Assembly (NCBI RefSeq): GCF_007741495.1
Contig: NZ_CP036262.1
Location: 2,232,001-2,296,000, forward strand
Source of the DNA: Roseimaritima multifibrata
GTDB taxonomy: Bacteria; Planctomycetota; Planctomycetia; Pirellulales; Pirellulaceae
DNA: 64,000 nucleotides
Direction: 5' to 3'
Shown: positions 26,775-36,870 of the stretch, one piece after another
Numbering within the stretch: position 1 is the stretch's first letter
How the letters are laid out: every line of letters starts with the position of its first letter
Translations under genes and position numbers: made by a program
The notes under the pieces: generated by a model
What the model saw: only the letters and a program-made list of their open reading frames with translations
The model's database searches: none
What the model was told of the DNA's origin: nothing

Positions 26775-27513
26775 CACGGAGAAGGATTTCCAGCATGAGC
26801 CCGCGCTCGATGTGATCGCGGTGGGGGCTCATCCCGACGATGTGGAAATGGCTTGTGGAGGCACGTTGGCTAAGCTTGCCAAACAAGGCTACCGCGTCGG
26901 GATTGTGGATCTGACGGATGGAGAACCGACGCCCAATTCCACGGGGCCGGATCAACGGCTAACCGAAGCTGGAGACGCTGCAGACAAATTGGGAATTCAG
27001 AAGCGGATCAACCTCTGTTTGCCAAACCGCCGTTTGATGGACGGACTGGAATCGCGGATTGCGCTCGCTCGTGAATTCCGACGGTTTCGACCGCGATTGG
27101 TTCTTGGCTTTGGCGAAAAAACGCCGATGGCATCCCCCGATCATTGGCAGGCGATGCAGATTACCGACGCAGCCATTTTTTACAGTCGGTTGAGTAAGTG
27201 GGATGACTATTTCGAGGATTTACCGACACATTCTGTCAGCCGGCATCTCTATTTCCGGATGCCTTCGGATCCAGAGCAATTGGCTGGTAATGGTTCACAA
27301 TTGACGGTCGATATTTCGGAGACGCTTGAGCAAAAGCTTGCCGCGATCCACTGCTACCATTCCCAGTTCGCCCATAAGCCTCAAACCGAAACACAAATTC
27401 GAGCCGCGGCAACGGTTGCCGGGCACGCCGCGGGCGTGATGGCTGGCGAAGTTTTTGCGGCGGCTCGCCCGATCGCCGTCGATGATTTAGTACGGACAGT
27501 CCTTTGGAGCTAA
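26767..27513 (+). CDS. LmbE/PIG-L deacetylase, BshB1-like
   Basis: A 248-residue zinc-dependent N-deacetylase of the LmbE/PIG-L family. The AHPDD motif (residues 21-25) supplies zinc ligands and the catalytic Asp. DLTDGEPTPNSTG and a PDHWQAMQITDAAIF segment carry the further His, as in BshB1 and relatives that deacetylate GlcNAc-malate in bacillithiol synthesis. Here the exact substrate is not shown; no bshA or bshC is in the window. ATG at 26767 is chosen over GTG at 26755; it overlaps the rdgB stop. The end overlaps the next gene by 10 nt. Confidence 0.88.
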   Translation: MDNTEKDFQHEPALDVIAVGAHPDDVEMACGGTLAKLAKQGYRVGIVDLTDGEPTPNSTGPDQRLTEAGDAADKLGIQKRINLCLPNRRLMDGLESRIALAREFRRFRPRLVLGFGEKTPMASPDHWQAMQITDAAIFYSRLSKWDDYFEDLPTHSVSRHLYFRMPSDPEQLAGNGSQLTVDISETLEQKLAAIHCYHSQFAHKPQTETQIRAAATVAGHAAGVMAGEVFAAARPIAVDDLVRTVLWS

Positions 27514-28877
27514 ACGAAACCACCGCCAATTCCGGTGATGCATCGGATCCTCGACGCCCCCTGACGACGTTGTCGCTGACTTGTTTGGTTGTCGCCAACA
27601 TGATTGGTGTCGGGGTCTATACCAGCAGCGGATACGCCCTGGCTAGTTTGCAGGATCCTGGACGAGTCGTTTGGGTCTGGGGGATCGCTGGCCTGATCGC
27701 GATCGCTGGTGCGTTCAGTTATTCCGGTTTGGCTAAGCAGGTCTCGGAATCGGGCGGCGAATATTTATTTCTTGCGCGCGGTGTCCATCCGCTGGCAGGA
27801 TTCATGGCTGGTTGGATTTCGTTGGTTGCCGGTTTTTCAGGGGCCGTCGGATTGTCGGCACTCGCGTTCGCGGATCACTTGCCAGCCTTGGATCCCAGCT
27901 ACCGGTTACCGATCGCGATTGGGCTTGTCCTCATCGTCAGTCTGCTGAACTGGATCGGGATAGGCCCTACGGCGAAGATCCAAAATGGAATGGTGCTGGT
28001 TAAATTGGCGATCCTGGTCGCGTTCGGATTTCTAGGGATCGCCACCTTGTTGCAACCTTCCGAGAGCATGGATGCGGGGGCGAATCTTTCAGCCATTCCC
28101 GTACCATGGGAGTGGGGCGCGGTTGCCAGCACTTTGATGTGGGTTTCATTCAGTTACGCAGGATACAACGCCGCGATCTATATCGCCGGTGCGGCAAGGA
28201 ATTGCCAGGCGAGTGTGCCGAGAGCCATGGTTTGGGGGACGCTAGGGGTGACGTTGTTATACGTTCTCTTAAACGCCGTTTTCGTGTTTGTGATCCCTCC
28301 GCAGGCATTTACCGATGACAACCGAGGCCAGGTCGCACTGTTGGCTGCATCGTATGTCGGCGGACCATGGTTAGTCGAAATCATTCGGTTGACGATTCTG
28401 GTTTCACTGGCAACTTCGGTCATCGCAATGACTCAAATCGGACCGCATGTCTACGGACAGATGGCTCGTGATGGCCTGTTGCCCAAGTGGTTGGAAACCG
28501 CCCAGGCGACGCCTCGCAGTGGGATTGTCCTGCAAGGCGTCATCGTCATTTTTCTAATCGTGAACAGTTCGTTCTTAGGCCTGCTGGACTATCTAGCTTT
28601 TCTGTTATCGATAAGCAGTGCAGCGACAGTGGCTTGTTTATTTCTACCGGCTTTTCGGGGAACGCGAGGAAACCGGCCCGTGGTCCTGTGGCCCGTGCTG
28701 CCCGCATTTTTTGTCATCGTGACATTAGCAATCGCCGGTTACGCCTTCCATTTTCGCTGGACAACCGATTCCGCCGGCGTTTTAAAAGCGCTGATCGTGC
28801 TGCCGCTAGGGCTGGTCGTCTATGGTTTGGTAAAACTGACGAGGTCGCCAGTGTCGCCTATCGCTCCGCCAAAGTAG
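27504..28877 (+). CDS. APC-superfamily amino acid permease
   Basis: A 457-residue integral membrane protein with about twelve hydrophobic segments. The first helix contains NMIGVGVYTSSGY, the GxGI-like substrate and sodium-site motif of APC transporters. ESGGEYLFLARGVHPLAGFMAGW matches the second and third segments (shown here as two parts: ESGGEYLFL and HPLAGFMAGW). It probably takes up an amino acid or amine across the inner membrane. The TTG at 27504, overlapping the deacetylase stop, is the only start that preserves helix 1. It is the last gene of a three-gene coupled group; a functional link with the deacetylase is possible but not shown. Confidence 0.88.
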   Translation: MELNETTANSGDASDPRRPLTTLSLTCLVVANMIGVGVYTSSGYALASLQDPGRVVWVWGIAGLIAIAGAFSYSGLAKQVSESGGEYLFLARGVHPLAGFMAGWISLVAGFSGAVGLSALAFADHLPALDPSYRLPIAIGLVLIVSLLNWIGIGPTAKIQNGMVLVKLAILVAFGFLGIATLLQPSESMDAGANLSAIPVPWEWGAVASTLMWVSFSYAGYNAAIYIAGAARNCQASVPRAMVWGTLGVTLLYVLLNAVFVFVIPPQAFTDDNRGQVALLAASYVGGPWLVEIIRLTILVSLATSVIAMTQIGPHVYGQMARDGLLPKWLETAQATPRSGIVLQGVIVIFLIVNSSFLGLLDYLAFLLSISSAATVACLFLPAFRGTRGNRPVVLWPVLPAFFVIVTLAIAGYAFHFRWTTDSAGVLKALIVLPLGLVVYGLVKLTRSPVSPIAPPK

Positions 28878-28899
28878 CGCCAAGCTGGGGATGAAGCGC

Positions 28900-29117
28900 T
28901 AGCGATTGTCCCCTTTCGCGGAGAACGTGAACAGAACAAGTGACGAAAATCTGGCTCCCCTCGCCCTCAAGCAAGCTCCGCCAATTCAGACGAAAAGGCC
29001 GAGACCACGGAATGAGCTAGCTAAGATTTCTTCCGCAACAAAGAGCTTACTTAGGAGCGAGGGGAGCCAGACTTTCGCCAGTTACAAACTTCACGGTCCC
29101 CGCCAAAGGCGACATTA
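28900..29117. repeat. Short inverted-repeat element related to the 46-kb elements
   Basis: The inner arms at 28941-28979 and 29043-29078 are inverted copies containing TCTGGCTCCCCTCGC and GCGAGGGGAGCCAGACT. The imperfect match extends outward to about 28900 and 29117. The same TCTGGCTCCCCTCGCCC core is in the arms of the elements at 46026 and 46750. No gene is encoded, so it looks like a non-autonomous, MITE-like element. It fills the gap between the convergent permease and ATPase genes. Confidence 0.75.
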
Positions 29118-29129
29118 ATGCCGCGACGC

Positions 29130-32100
29130 TCATTCCTCTTGCTGGTCGTCTTCCTTGAGGATTCCGGCGGCGCCTTCTAGTTCGGTTTGCATTCGGTCGT
29201 AATCTTGCAAAGTGGTTTCGACTAGGCTTTTTAGTTTTTCTAGATCCTTGCCGTTTCGGGTCGCTTCCATGGTTAATGGACGCATCCACTCTTGCATCAG
29301 ATGAAATTGCCCACGAATCAAATTCAGCATGACTCGAGGCATTTTGTGCTGCACGATCACGTTTTGTTCGGGGGGATTGGATGCTTGTTGGGTGCTGATC
29401 TGCTCTAGTTGCTTGGATGTTTTTTGTAACGCCTCGGTCAGTTGCTGACCTGCGGCAGAAAAACTTTGACGGAGGTTTTCGACGCGTTCGTCCATCCGAA
29501 CTTCGGCCGAATCGCCTCCGGATGCCACTGCTCGGGCGATGACTTGCCGGATCGATTCCAGCCCATCTCGCATCGAACCTAATTGACGCATCAGTTGGCC
29601 GGCTTGGTCATCGGAATCCAGGCCTGCCATTTTGATGCTTTCGACAAAGGCATACTTGATCGATTCCCAGCGTTCCTTTTCGGCTGCTGTCAGTAAGCCG
29701 TTTAGTTCTTTGAATTTCAGGACGTTTGATTCGTTGTCCGTTGTTAGTGTCTGTGCGTCTTGTTCGTAGTTGGAGATGATCAAGGACTGCAGTTCGGCAT
29801 CGTTCATCACCGACACGACCCGTTCGGCCATCCGGTTCATATTGCGGTAGCTGCCCTGTAGCTTGAACGCGGGTTCCGTGCGGTATGCGTCTGCTTGAGC
29901 GGCGGATCGAATGTACTGACGGTTTACTTTCAACACGCAGTCGCGAACAACCAGCAGTTTTTTCAAGACCTCAAACATCTCACGTACGGCATCCGCTGAG
30001 AAGTTGCTTTCCAGTTGCAGGTCATCCATGTTCCCGCGTTCGGCAGCGTGGATGAGGGCTCTGGCATCGGCTGGCGAAGCGGCTGCCAGCGGGGCCAGGA
30101 CGGTGTTGCTGGTCAAACAGTTTTCCAGATAACTGATCTCGAAGGCTTCTCTTGATTCGCCGATGATTTCGCCCAGGTTGTAGACATCCGCTCGGTTGGA
30201 AAGCATGTCGGGAATCTGGAATCTGTCGCCGCTTTCGGTGTAGGGGTTGCCAGCCATCACCACGGCGACTCGGCGACCGCGAAGATCGTAGGTCCGTGTT
30301 TCGCCGTTACGCACCCCTTCGATCTTGCGAGTTGCATCACAGAGCGAAATGAATTTCTGCAGGAATTCAGGGTTGGTATGCTGGATGTCGTCCAGGTACA
30401 GCAGGACGTTGTCACCCATTTCCAAGGCAAGGTTAAGGCGTTCGACTTCTTCACGAGCCGCCGCATTGGGCGCCTCGGCGGGGTCCAGTGAAGTTACGCT
30501 GTGTCCAATCGCCGGACCATTGATCTTCATGAAGACCAACCCGAGACGGTTGGCGATGTATTCCATCAAAGTCGTTTTACCGTATCCAGGCGGGCTGATT
30601 AGCAACAGCATTCCCATCCGGTCGGTTCGTTTGTTCTCACCCGACGTGCCCATCTGTTTGGCAAAGTTGTCACCAATCAGAGGAAGGTAGACCTCGTCAA
30701 GCAATTGATTGCGGACAAAACTTGTTAGCACGCGAGGACGAAATTCTTCCAGTCGCATCGCGGTCCTGGCGTCGTCCACTAGCTGATGCTTGGTTTCCTG
30801 CAATTGTCGGTAACGAGGGAGTGTATTGTTTTGATAGTCGCCGATTCTCGCTTGGATTTCGTGGTACTGCAGCGGCAAAAGTCCCGCTTGAATCCGCGGG
30901 TGAGCGCCGGCCATGCCCTCTAAGTCGACACCAACCTCTACCGACAATGGGGTGGTTTCTAGGTCATTGCGATAAGCCAACAGGATGGCCAGTTCATCGC
31001 GATAGGCGTCTGGTTGGTCATTGCCCAAAGCCGGCCGGTTGCTTTTTAGAAAAGCATCTGCCCAATTCCTTGCCAACACAAATATCTGTAGCGGTTGCCC
31101 TGCGTTGGCTTGAAGTGAGTCTTCCAACCAGCGTTTTCGGTCTGCCGCAGGAAGAGACGCATCGAAATTCGCCCGCATTTTCTCGGCTTGGCCGCTGATC
31201 GTAAAGGAAGAGGCCTGGCTGATTAAATGTTCAAACAGATAGTTGGCAATCGCGGTGGGGGTGACCGTTGGGAACAGACTTTTCAGGCATAGTTTGTCTT
31301 CGCCGTCCGCGCTTTCGGATGCTTCGTTGTAGAGCTTGGATAGGGTTGCTCTGAATTCGACGGATGGTTCCGCATTAGGAAAGGCGCTCGCCAAATTTGC
31401 AAAACCATGGATCCAGGCGATCAGTTTTTTCTGAGTTCTCTTGTCGGCGGCTAAGATTCTTGTCCACCACAGCATGGCTGCGGCGCGTACGGTTGGCGAG
31501 TGACGCAGAAGGCCAATCCGCTGGTCGATTTTGACCAGGGCATCGAGGATTTTAAACGCGTCCGCGTCATGGACTCCTTTGGCATACCCCTCGGCAAACC
31601 GTCCGCGGATTTGCAGCCGCAACCAATCCATGTCGACTTTGGGACGCATGCTGGGAATCTGCTTGCGCCATTGCTCAAACAGGTCGACTGCAAGAAATTC
31701 CGCGCGATAGACGTTGGGGTTTTCGTTTGCCAATTCCTGTGTCCACAGGTCTTTGGCATTCAGCAGGTCTTCGTGCTGAAGGGGTTCGAAGAACTGAGTC
31801 CCGGTCAGGTGCAAAGCCAACTCGCCCTCTCGGAGGACCGTCGTCAAATCAAGAGGCTGAGTGTTGACGGCGAAGCGATGCCGTCCTAGTCGGATCGTGT
31901 CACCGCCGTCTTCGTAAAGGTCTTGTCGGTCCTTCAGTTGCCGGATAGCATCTTCGCGAATCGTTTTTAGTCGGCTTTGAATGTCACCGACTCGGACCGC
32001 GTCTTCCAATTCTTGCAGCTGTGCGACGATGCCTCGTACTTTGTCGACCATTAGGTCGGCGGCAAAGTAGGAGAGGATTTGGTCGGCGGAGTCCATCCCA

Positions 32101-34439
32101 CGGGCTCGTGATTCGATCCCTGTAAGGATTCGAGTCGCTGCCGCCGCTAATGATTCGGCTCGGCGGTTTCGTTTTTCGACTAACTGAATTTTGCGGGTTT
32201 CAAACGCGTTATACAATTCCTCGCGTCGTTCGGTTAGCTGCGAAATGAATTCATCGAATTCGGCGAACCGACCTTCCAGTTCCTCCAACTGGACCATTAC
32301 CTTGGTGAGGTAGTTGTCACATTTTTCGGGAGTGTCGCAGATGTCCAGATAACCGGCGACCGTTTGCTCAAGCAGTTTCAGTTGCGACGCGAATTCGGCT
32401 CGGCCCTCATCGCCAGCCAATTCGTTGATGCGGGCTTTCAGTTGGTGGCGAACGCGATTGACCGAGGCGAAGACTTCACTGATTTGATCGATGATCTGCG
32501 TGCGTTTTGTCGTGTCCTCGATCTGCAAATTACTGACTGTTTCGGTTAGCAGTTCCAATTGCTTTGACGATTCGTCGATATGTTCATCGATCGTTTTGGC
32601 TTCGGCAACCGTTGCGACGCTAGCGACTTCCGTTTCGGTTTTTGCGATCCGAACGCGGTAGGGTTCCAAGGCCGATTCTTGCAGGAGGAATTCAATGCAG
32701 CGTCGGCTGACGCGTTCGCTCAATTCTGCGATTTCAGTTTCAAAACCAGCGATTCGATCTGGATCGACATAACGCAATTCTTGCAACGCGAGCGCTTGGC
32801 CGCGTTGTTTACGCAGTTCCGACAGCGCCGTAACAAATGCATCGATCGATTCGAATCGAGACCGCTCAATCGATTTGACAAGCTCCGTAATCGCTTTCTC
32901 GACGGCGGAGGTCCGTTCTTCGGTATCACGGCGGACGCGTACGACTCGCTCAAATTCTTCGACCGCTGCGTTTGCAGTGTCGCGAATCTGTTTTAGCGGC
33001 TGATTCAGATGCTGCGTTTCGTCTTTGTCCAGCCAGAAATAGCTGTCCAGAATGTCGCCTGCCTTCTTCGCTAGATCGACATACAGTCCGTCGTAGTTGT
33101 CATCTTTGTCGATCAACTGCAGGACTTCGCTGCACTCCGCCATCCCGCGGACGAGGTCTTTGTTTCCGATTTTGAACAGCAGCGAATCGGTATCGCTCTC
33201 AGGGACAAAATTCGGACCTGTGAAAGGGGTTTGCCACAGTTGAATCGCGTGATGTTTTTGAGGTTCCGCTTGAGCGCGAAAGCAGACCATCAGGCCATTT
33301 TCGAAAAACGTTTGACCATTGCAGACCAGCGGCGTGTCGACCTGTTGCCGAATCACGTTGTACCGCAATTGAATGTAGGTTCCCTCGTCTCGATTGTAGA
33401 ACAGGTACAAATAGTCTTCGCCGTTCGTGGCGGCCAACGTCTGCTCATAGAGCATTTCGGTGAGACCATGTTCAAACCGTTTGTAGTCGCCGGTTTGTAG
33501 ATAGTAACCGCCTGAGAAAATGATCCCATGATCGTCGGGAAGCATGATGCAGGCATACTGGATATCGTCCAGTCGCATCGCCTTTTGGATCTTGGCGTTG
33601 TATAGCAGATGGCGAGGTTCCCGTTCCTGATAGGGAAGCATTTTCAGTAGGATCAGGTTTCCCAGACTGGCCCAGTGGACTTCGCCATCATCGAGCGTCT
33701 GGTCGGGATTTTCGACCGGTTCTTCGTAGATCCCTCGACCGGATTCGGTGTTGTCTTCGACCTTAATCGTAAGGTCCCCGCCAACCATTTCGACAAACAC
33801 GCGATCTTCGATAGCGATATGGGGATGCACCCCGTAGCGATGTTGATCGCGAGTGACTCGTTTCCACTGGAACGCATGCTGAGGCGGGTAGACGACCTCA
33901 TGATCACTGCGGTTGTCGATGTATTCGAAATGGTCGCCAGCCAACCGCCACTTGAAGGTCTTGATATCCGAGGCGGATTTGCCGACTCGGAACACCATGT
34001 ACACAAATGGCCCGGCGGCAAAAAACTTGATAAAGGTGGTCTGTTTGTAGAACTTGTAAAGTTCTTTGAAATCGCGTGCGAAACGCTCATCCGAAATCAT
34101 GTCGGAGAGCGGGCAAGCGTGGAAGGTATTGTCTTCCAGACGGAAAACACCAAACACATCCGTAAGGTTCGTTTCGGTCTTTAGGCCGAACTGGACGTTG
34201 TACCCAAACAGAAAGCAATTGCCGATCGCGATTAAATCACGAGGAACGCAGTTGTGATCGGTCGTGATTCGTTCGGTGGAGAGCAGTTGCGTTTCGATGG
34301 TCCCGAATGTCGCCGCACGTGCGGCGTTCAGGTCGTTCAACTTGGATCTCAGCAGTTGCGCTGATTCCCTAAGTCGGTTTCGAAGCACCTCGTAGGTACC
34401 GGTGGCCATCGATTGGTCAACCGTCACGTTAGTCTCCAC
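29130..34439 (-). CDS. Giant coiled-coil AAA+ ATPase, DUF3686 "DNA repair ATPase"-like
   Basis: A 1,769-residue protein. The first ~450 residues form a beta-rich domain (GNCFLFGYNVQFGLKTETN, FRLEDNTFHACPL) like the DUF3686 family, annotated as ATPases involved in DNA repair without proven function. About 470-890 is a long heptad-rich coiled coil. A helical region follows, then a MoxR-like AAA+ module: Walker A PPGYGKTT (1283-1290), Walker B YLDDIQ (Asp1350/Asp1351), sensor-1 Asn in VVMAGNPYTES, and an arginine-finger-like SNRADVYNLGEI. The C-terminal ~250 residues are again coiled coil. It has no signal peptide and should be cytoplasmic. It is third in line after the yqiJ-like and flotillin genes, with a 268-bp hairpin-bearing gap. 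GTG at 34439 gives METNVTVDQS; ATG at 34409 is an alternative. Confidence 0.8.
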   Translation of the reverse strand: METNVTVDQSMATGTYEVLRNRLRESAQLLRSKLNDLNAARAATFGTIETQLLSTERITTDHNCVPRDLIAIGNCFLFGYNVQFGLKTETNLTDVFGVFRLEDNTFHACPLSDMISDERFARDFKELYKFYKQTTFIKFFAAGPFVYMVFRVGKSASDIKTFKWRLAGDHFEYIDNRSDHEVVYPPQHAFQWKRVTRDQHRYGVHPHIAIEDRVFVEMVGGDLTIKVEDNTESGRGIYEEPVENPDQTLDDGEVHWASLGNLILLKMLPYQEREPRHLLYNAKIQKAMRLDDIQYACIMLPDDHGIIFSGGYYLQTGDYKRFEHGLTEMLYEQTLAATNGEDYLYLFYNRDEGTYIQLRYNVIRQQVDTPLVCNGQTFFENGLMVCFRAQAEPQKHHAIQLWQTPFTGPNFVPESDTDSLLFKIGNKDLVRGMAECSEVLQLIDKDDNYDGLYVDLAKKAGDILDSYFWLDKDETQHLNQPLKQIRDTANAAVEEFERVVRVRRDTEERTSAVEKAITELVKSIERSRFESIDAFVTALSELRKQRGQALALQELRYVDPDRIAGFETEIAELSERVSRRCIEFLLQESALEPYRVRIAKTETEVASVATVAEAKTIDEHIDESSKQLELLTETVSNLQIEDTTKRTQIIDQISEVFASVNRVRHQLKARINELAGDEGRAEFASQLKLLEQTVAGYLDICDTPEKCDNYLTKVMVQLEELEGRFAEFDEFISQLTERREELYNAFETRKIQLVEKRNRRAESLAAAATRILTGIESRARGMDSADQILSYFAADLMVDKVRGIVAQLQELEDAVRVGDIQSRLKTIREDAIRQLKDRQDLYEDGGDTIRLGRHRFAVNTQPLDLTTVLREGELALHLTGTQFFEPLQHEDLLNAKDLWTQELANENPNVYRAEFLAVDLFEQWRKQIPSMRPKVDMDWLRLQIRGRFAEGYAKGVHDADAFKILDALVKIDQRIGLLRHSPTVRAAAMLWWTRILAADKRTQKKLIAWIHGFANLASAFPNAEPSVEFRATLSKLYNEASESADGEDKLCLKSLFPTVTPTAIANYLFEHLISQASSFTISGQAEKMRANFDASLPAADRKRWLEDSLQANAGQPLQIFVLARNWADAFLKSNRPALGNDQPDAYRDELAILLAYRNDLETTPLSVEVGVDLEGMAGAHPRIQAGLLPLQYHEIQARIGDYQNNTLPRYRQLQETKHQLVDDARTAMRLEEFRPRVLTSFVRNQLLDEVYLPLIGDNFAKQMGTSGENKRTDRMGMLLLISPPGYGKTTLMEYIANRLGLVFMKINGPAIGHSVTSLDPAEAPNAAAREEVERLNLALEMGDNVLLYLDDIQHTNPEFLQKFISLCDATRKIEGVRNGETRTYDLRGRRVAVVMAGNPYTESGDRFQIPDMLSNRADVYNLGEIIGESREAFEISYLENCLTSNTVLAPLAAASPADARALIHAAERGNMDDLQLESNFSADAVREMFEVLKKLLVVRDCVLKVNRQYIRSAAQADAYRTEPAFKLQGSYRNMNRMAERVVSVMNDAELQSLIISNYEQDAQTLTTDNESNVLKFKELNGLLTAAEKERWESIKYAFVESIKMAGLDSDDQAGQLMRQLGSMRDGLESIRQVIARAVASGGDSAEVRMDERVENLRQSFSAAGQQLTEALQKTSKQLEQISTQQASNPPEQNVIVQHKMPRVMLNLIRGQFHLMQEWMRPLTMEATRNGKDLEKLKSLVETTLQDYDRMQTELEGAAGILKEDDQQEE

Positions 34440-34563
34440 CTGTCAAAGCTGCTGTTAGTGAAACATGTTGCTGGAGGACGTGCGCTCAAAAAGTTGCGAG
34501 AGACTGACTTAAGTGCTTCGCCCTCCTTTTACAGAGGGGCGACCCTACGCGACGAGGGACCGT

Positions 34564-34636
34564 GGCGACCGCTTACAGGCGGTCGCCTTTTCCTCGCTGC
34601 GACTGGATTCTCCCAGGGGGAAGAGTCCAGACTCTT
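34564..34636. other. Two hairpins between the flotillin and ATPase genes
   Basis: GGCGACCGC and GCGGTCGCC (34564-34587) form a perfect 9-bp stem around TTACAG. AAGAGTC-CA-GACTCTT lies at 34621-34636. A transcript running from the flotillin gene into the ATPase gene would carry both, so they could set stability or partial termination. The only T-run is on the plus side of the first hairpin. Confidence 0.5.
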
Positions 34637-34707
34637 AAATCCTCGCGACATGTCAAACCATTGACTTGTCATTCGCACGGCCGTCCGCCGCATCGCTACT
34701 AATCGGA

Positions 34708-36870
34708 CTAGTTCGAACCGTTCGGTTTCGGACGGGTCGTTTTCGTCGGCAGTTTCTTGGCGGGTGACGAAACGTTACCGGTGATCGTGCCGACCGATTT
34801 GTTGGTAATGTTTGCGGTTCCTGCCATTCCCAGTAGCGACGTCAGTTGGCTGCGGACATCGTCGGTGTTTGCCATCCCCATCAGTTTTGCGATCAGGGCG
34901 GCAACCGAAAGGTCTTTGACGTCTCCTGTGTCCAGATTGAACTGGGACGTCAGATTCATCAGTTGGTCACGGAAGTAGTCAGGATTGCCGTTGAAGAACG
35001 TATCCTTCACATCCGTCGCTACGCGGCTGTTGTAGACAAAGCGATCGATCGCTTTGCCACCTTTGACCGCCGAGGTGATCTGGTCGAAGAATTCGCCGTC
35101 TCCGCCAACGATATCGATGCGAGCCGCTTTGAGGGCTTCGCCGACGACACCGGCTTGGCTTTCGGCAATTCCACGTTGAGCGTCGATGGCAGCGATTTCG
35201 ACATCTTTTTCCTTTTCGATTCGGATCTTGAATTCTTCGTGATCCTTGCCGACACCGTCCAGCATTTTCATCGCTTCGGCTTTTTCGGTGATACCGGTCG
35301 CTTCGCTGTGGTATTTCTCCAAGGAGACCTTGGCTTCGGCCAGTCCCTGTTTCTCCAATGCTTCGGCTTTGGCTTCGATGCCCTTTGCTTCGGCGACGGC
35401 TTTCTTTTCCAGGACGGTCGCTTCGGCCAGACCTTCTAGTTGCAACGCGCTTGCTTTGGCTTCTTGGACCTGAGCTTCTGCCAGTCCGGTTGCAGCGGAG
35501 GTCGCGGCAGTACCTTCGGCAGTCATTTTTGCCGCTGCGGTATCCTTTTCTGCGGCATCGCGACGAGCTTCGGCTTCGACACGAACTTTCTCGGCCAGCA
35601 AGTCGGCCGATTCGCGTTCGGCTTGGGCCGCTTTGACCTGTTTGATCAGGGCTTCTTCCGCGTTCATTTCTGCGGCCGTGACCTGAACCTTTTTCAGACG
35701 ATCGGCTTTCGCGATTTCTTCGGTATCTTTGATCCGTTCCTGTTCTTCGACAACGGCGCGTTCGACGGCGACGCGTTCGCGGATCACTTCTTGGATGTTC
35801 CGTTTTTCAACTTCGATCGCCTTCTCTTTTTCGATATCGGCGACACCGACCAAACGCATCCGTTCGGTCATTTCCAAATCACGGTCACGGGTGACACGTT
35901 CCTGCTCGACCGCATCGGTTCGTTCTTTGTTTCGCTGGGCGACCAGGATCTGTCGCAGTTTGTTTTCTTCAGCGACCCCCAGTTCTTCTTCGGTTCGAAT
36001 CCGAGCCGAAATCGCTTCCAGGCGTTGTTCTTCTTCGACCTTCGATGCAGACGCGTGTTCGCGGGCCCTGATTTCAGCAATTTCGCGAGTCTGTTTCTCG
36101 ACCGCTTCAACGCGTTGTCGTTCCAGTTCCAGGATGGTTTCTTCTGCTTCGACGTCTTGTTTCTTAAGGGTCTTTTCTTTGTCACGAGTGAATTGGTTTT
36201 CTTTAACCTTTTCACCCGAGGTCAGTTCGGTGATCTTTTTGATCCCTTCCGCGTCCAGGATGTTGTTGGGATTCAACAATTCCAGCGGTGTTTGTTCGAG
36301 GAAGTCGATCGCGGCGTCATCAAGGCGGTAACCGTTTAGGTCGGTACCGATCACCTTGAGGATCTCTCCTTTGAACTCTTCACGTTTTTCGTACAGGTCG
36401 ATGAAATCGAACTGCTTGCCAACGGTTTTAAGGGCTTCGCTGAATTTCGAATCAAACAGTTCTCGCAGCGTTTCCAACTGGCTGCAGCGTTTCGCACCAA
36501 TCGACTGGGCGACTTCTTTGATCTCTTCCGGACTTTTGTCGACTCGAATGAAGAATGCCACGCGGATGTCGGCGCGGATATTGTCACGGCAGATCAGACC
36601 TTCGGAACCTTCGCGAGCGATTTCAAAACTCTTTAGCGTCAGGTCCATGTGTTCCATGCGTTGCAGCAGTGGGATCACAAAGATACCGGCGGCGGTACAC
36701 GTTTTTAGACCTCCCGATCCACTTCGGATGACCGCTTCGTCAGGACCGACTTTGATGTAATACTTGCTGGTGATGATCGCCGCGAATAGAGCGATGAAGA
36801 TCATCACGCCAATCACGGTAATGCCAGTCCAAGCCAAGCTGGAGACGGCTAGAACGATGGGGAAAGTCAT
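34708..36870 (-). CDS. Flotillin-like SPFH/band-7 protein, YqiK type
   Basis: A 720-residue protein with an N-terminal membrane segment (about 10-34) and an SPFH domain (about 36-230, with YYIKVGPDEAVIRSG and RADIRVAFFIRVDKSPEEI). A very long Glu/Ala-rich coiled coil follows (about 235-560, with many EAKA and AEAK repeats). The tail contains FNLDTGDVKDLSVAALIAKL and a Gly/Thr/Pro/Lys-rich end. This architecture is that of bacterial flotillins such as YqiK, which form membrane-microdomain scaffolds. ATG at 36870 overlaps the stop of the YqiJ-like gene by 4 nt (ATGA), as in yqiJ-yqiK operons. It probably scaffolds the upstream membrane partner and the downstream AAA+ ATPase; that link is inferred from gene order. 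Confidence 0.92.
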   Translation of the reverse strand: MTFPIVLAVSSLAWTGITVIGVMIFIALFAAIITSKYYIKVGPDEAVIRSGSGGLKTCTAAGIFVIPLLQRMEHMDLTLKSFEIAREGSEGLICRDNIRADIRVAFFIRVDKSPEEIKEVAQSIGAKRCSQLETLRELFDSKFSEALKTVGKQFDFIDLYEKREEFKGEILKVIGTDLNGYRLDDAAIDFLEQTPLELLNPNNILDAEGIKKITELTSGEKVKENQFTRDKEKTLKKQDVEAEETILELERQRVEAVEKQTREIAEIRAREHASASKVEEEQRLEAISARIRTEEELGVAEENKLRQILVAQRNKERTDAVEQERVTRDRDLEMTERMRLVGVADIEKEKAIEVEKRNIQEVIRERVAVERAVVEEQERIKDTEEIAKADRLKKVQVTAAEMNAEEALIKQVKAAQAERESADLLAEKVRVEAEARRDAAEKDTAAAKMTAEGTAATSAATGLAEAQVQEAKASALQLEGLAEATVLEKKAVAEAKGIEAKAEALEKQGLAEAKVSLEKYHSEATGITEKAEAMKMLDGVGKDHEEFKIRIEKEKDVEIAAIDAQRGIAESQAGVVGEALKAARIDIVGGDGEFFDQITSAVKGGKAIDRFVYNSRVATDVKDTFFNGNPDYFRDQLMNLTSQFNLDTGDVKDLSVAALIAKLMGMANTDDVRSQLTSLLGMAGTANITNKSVGTITGNVSSPAKKLPTKTTRPKPNGSN

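Noticed and set aside
35440-36339. A 299-codon Phe-rich plus-strand frame
   Set aside because: It is the complement of Glu/Ala/Lys-rich flotillin coiled-coil codons; its Phe-rich peptide is an artefact of that composition.
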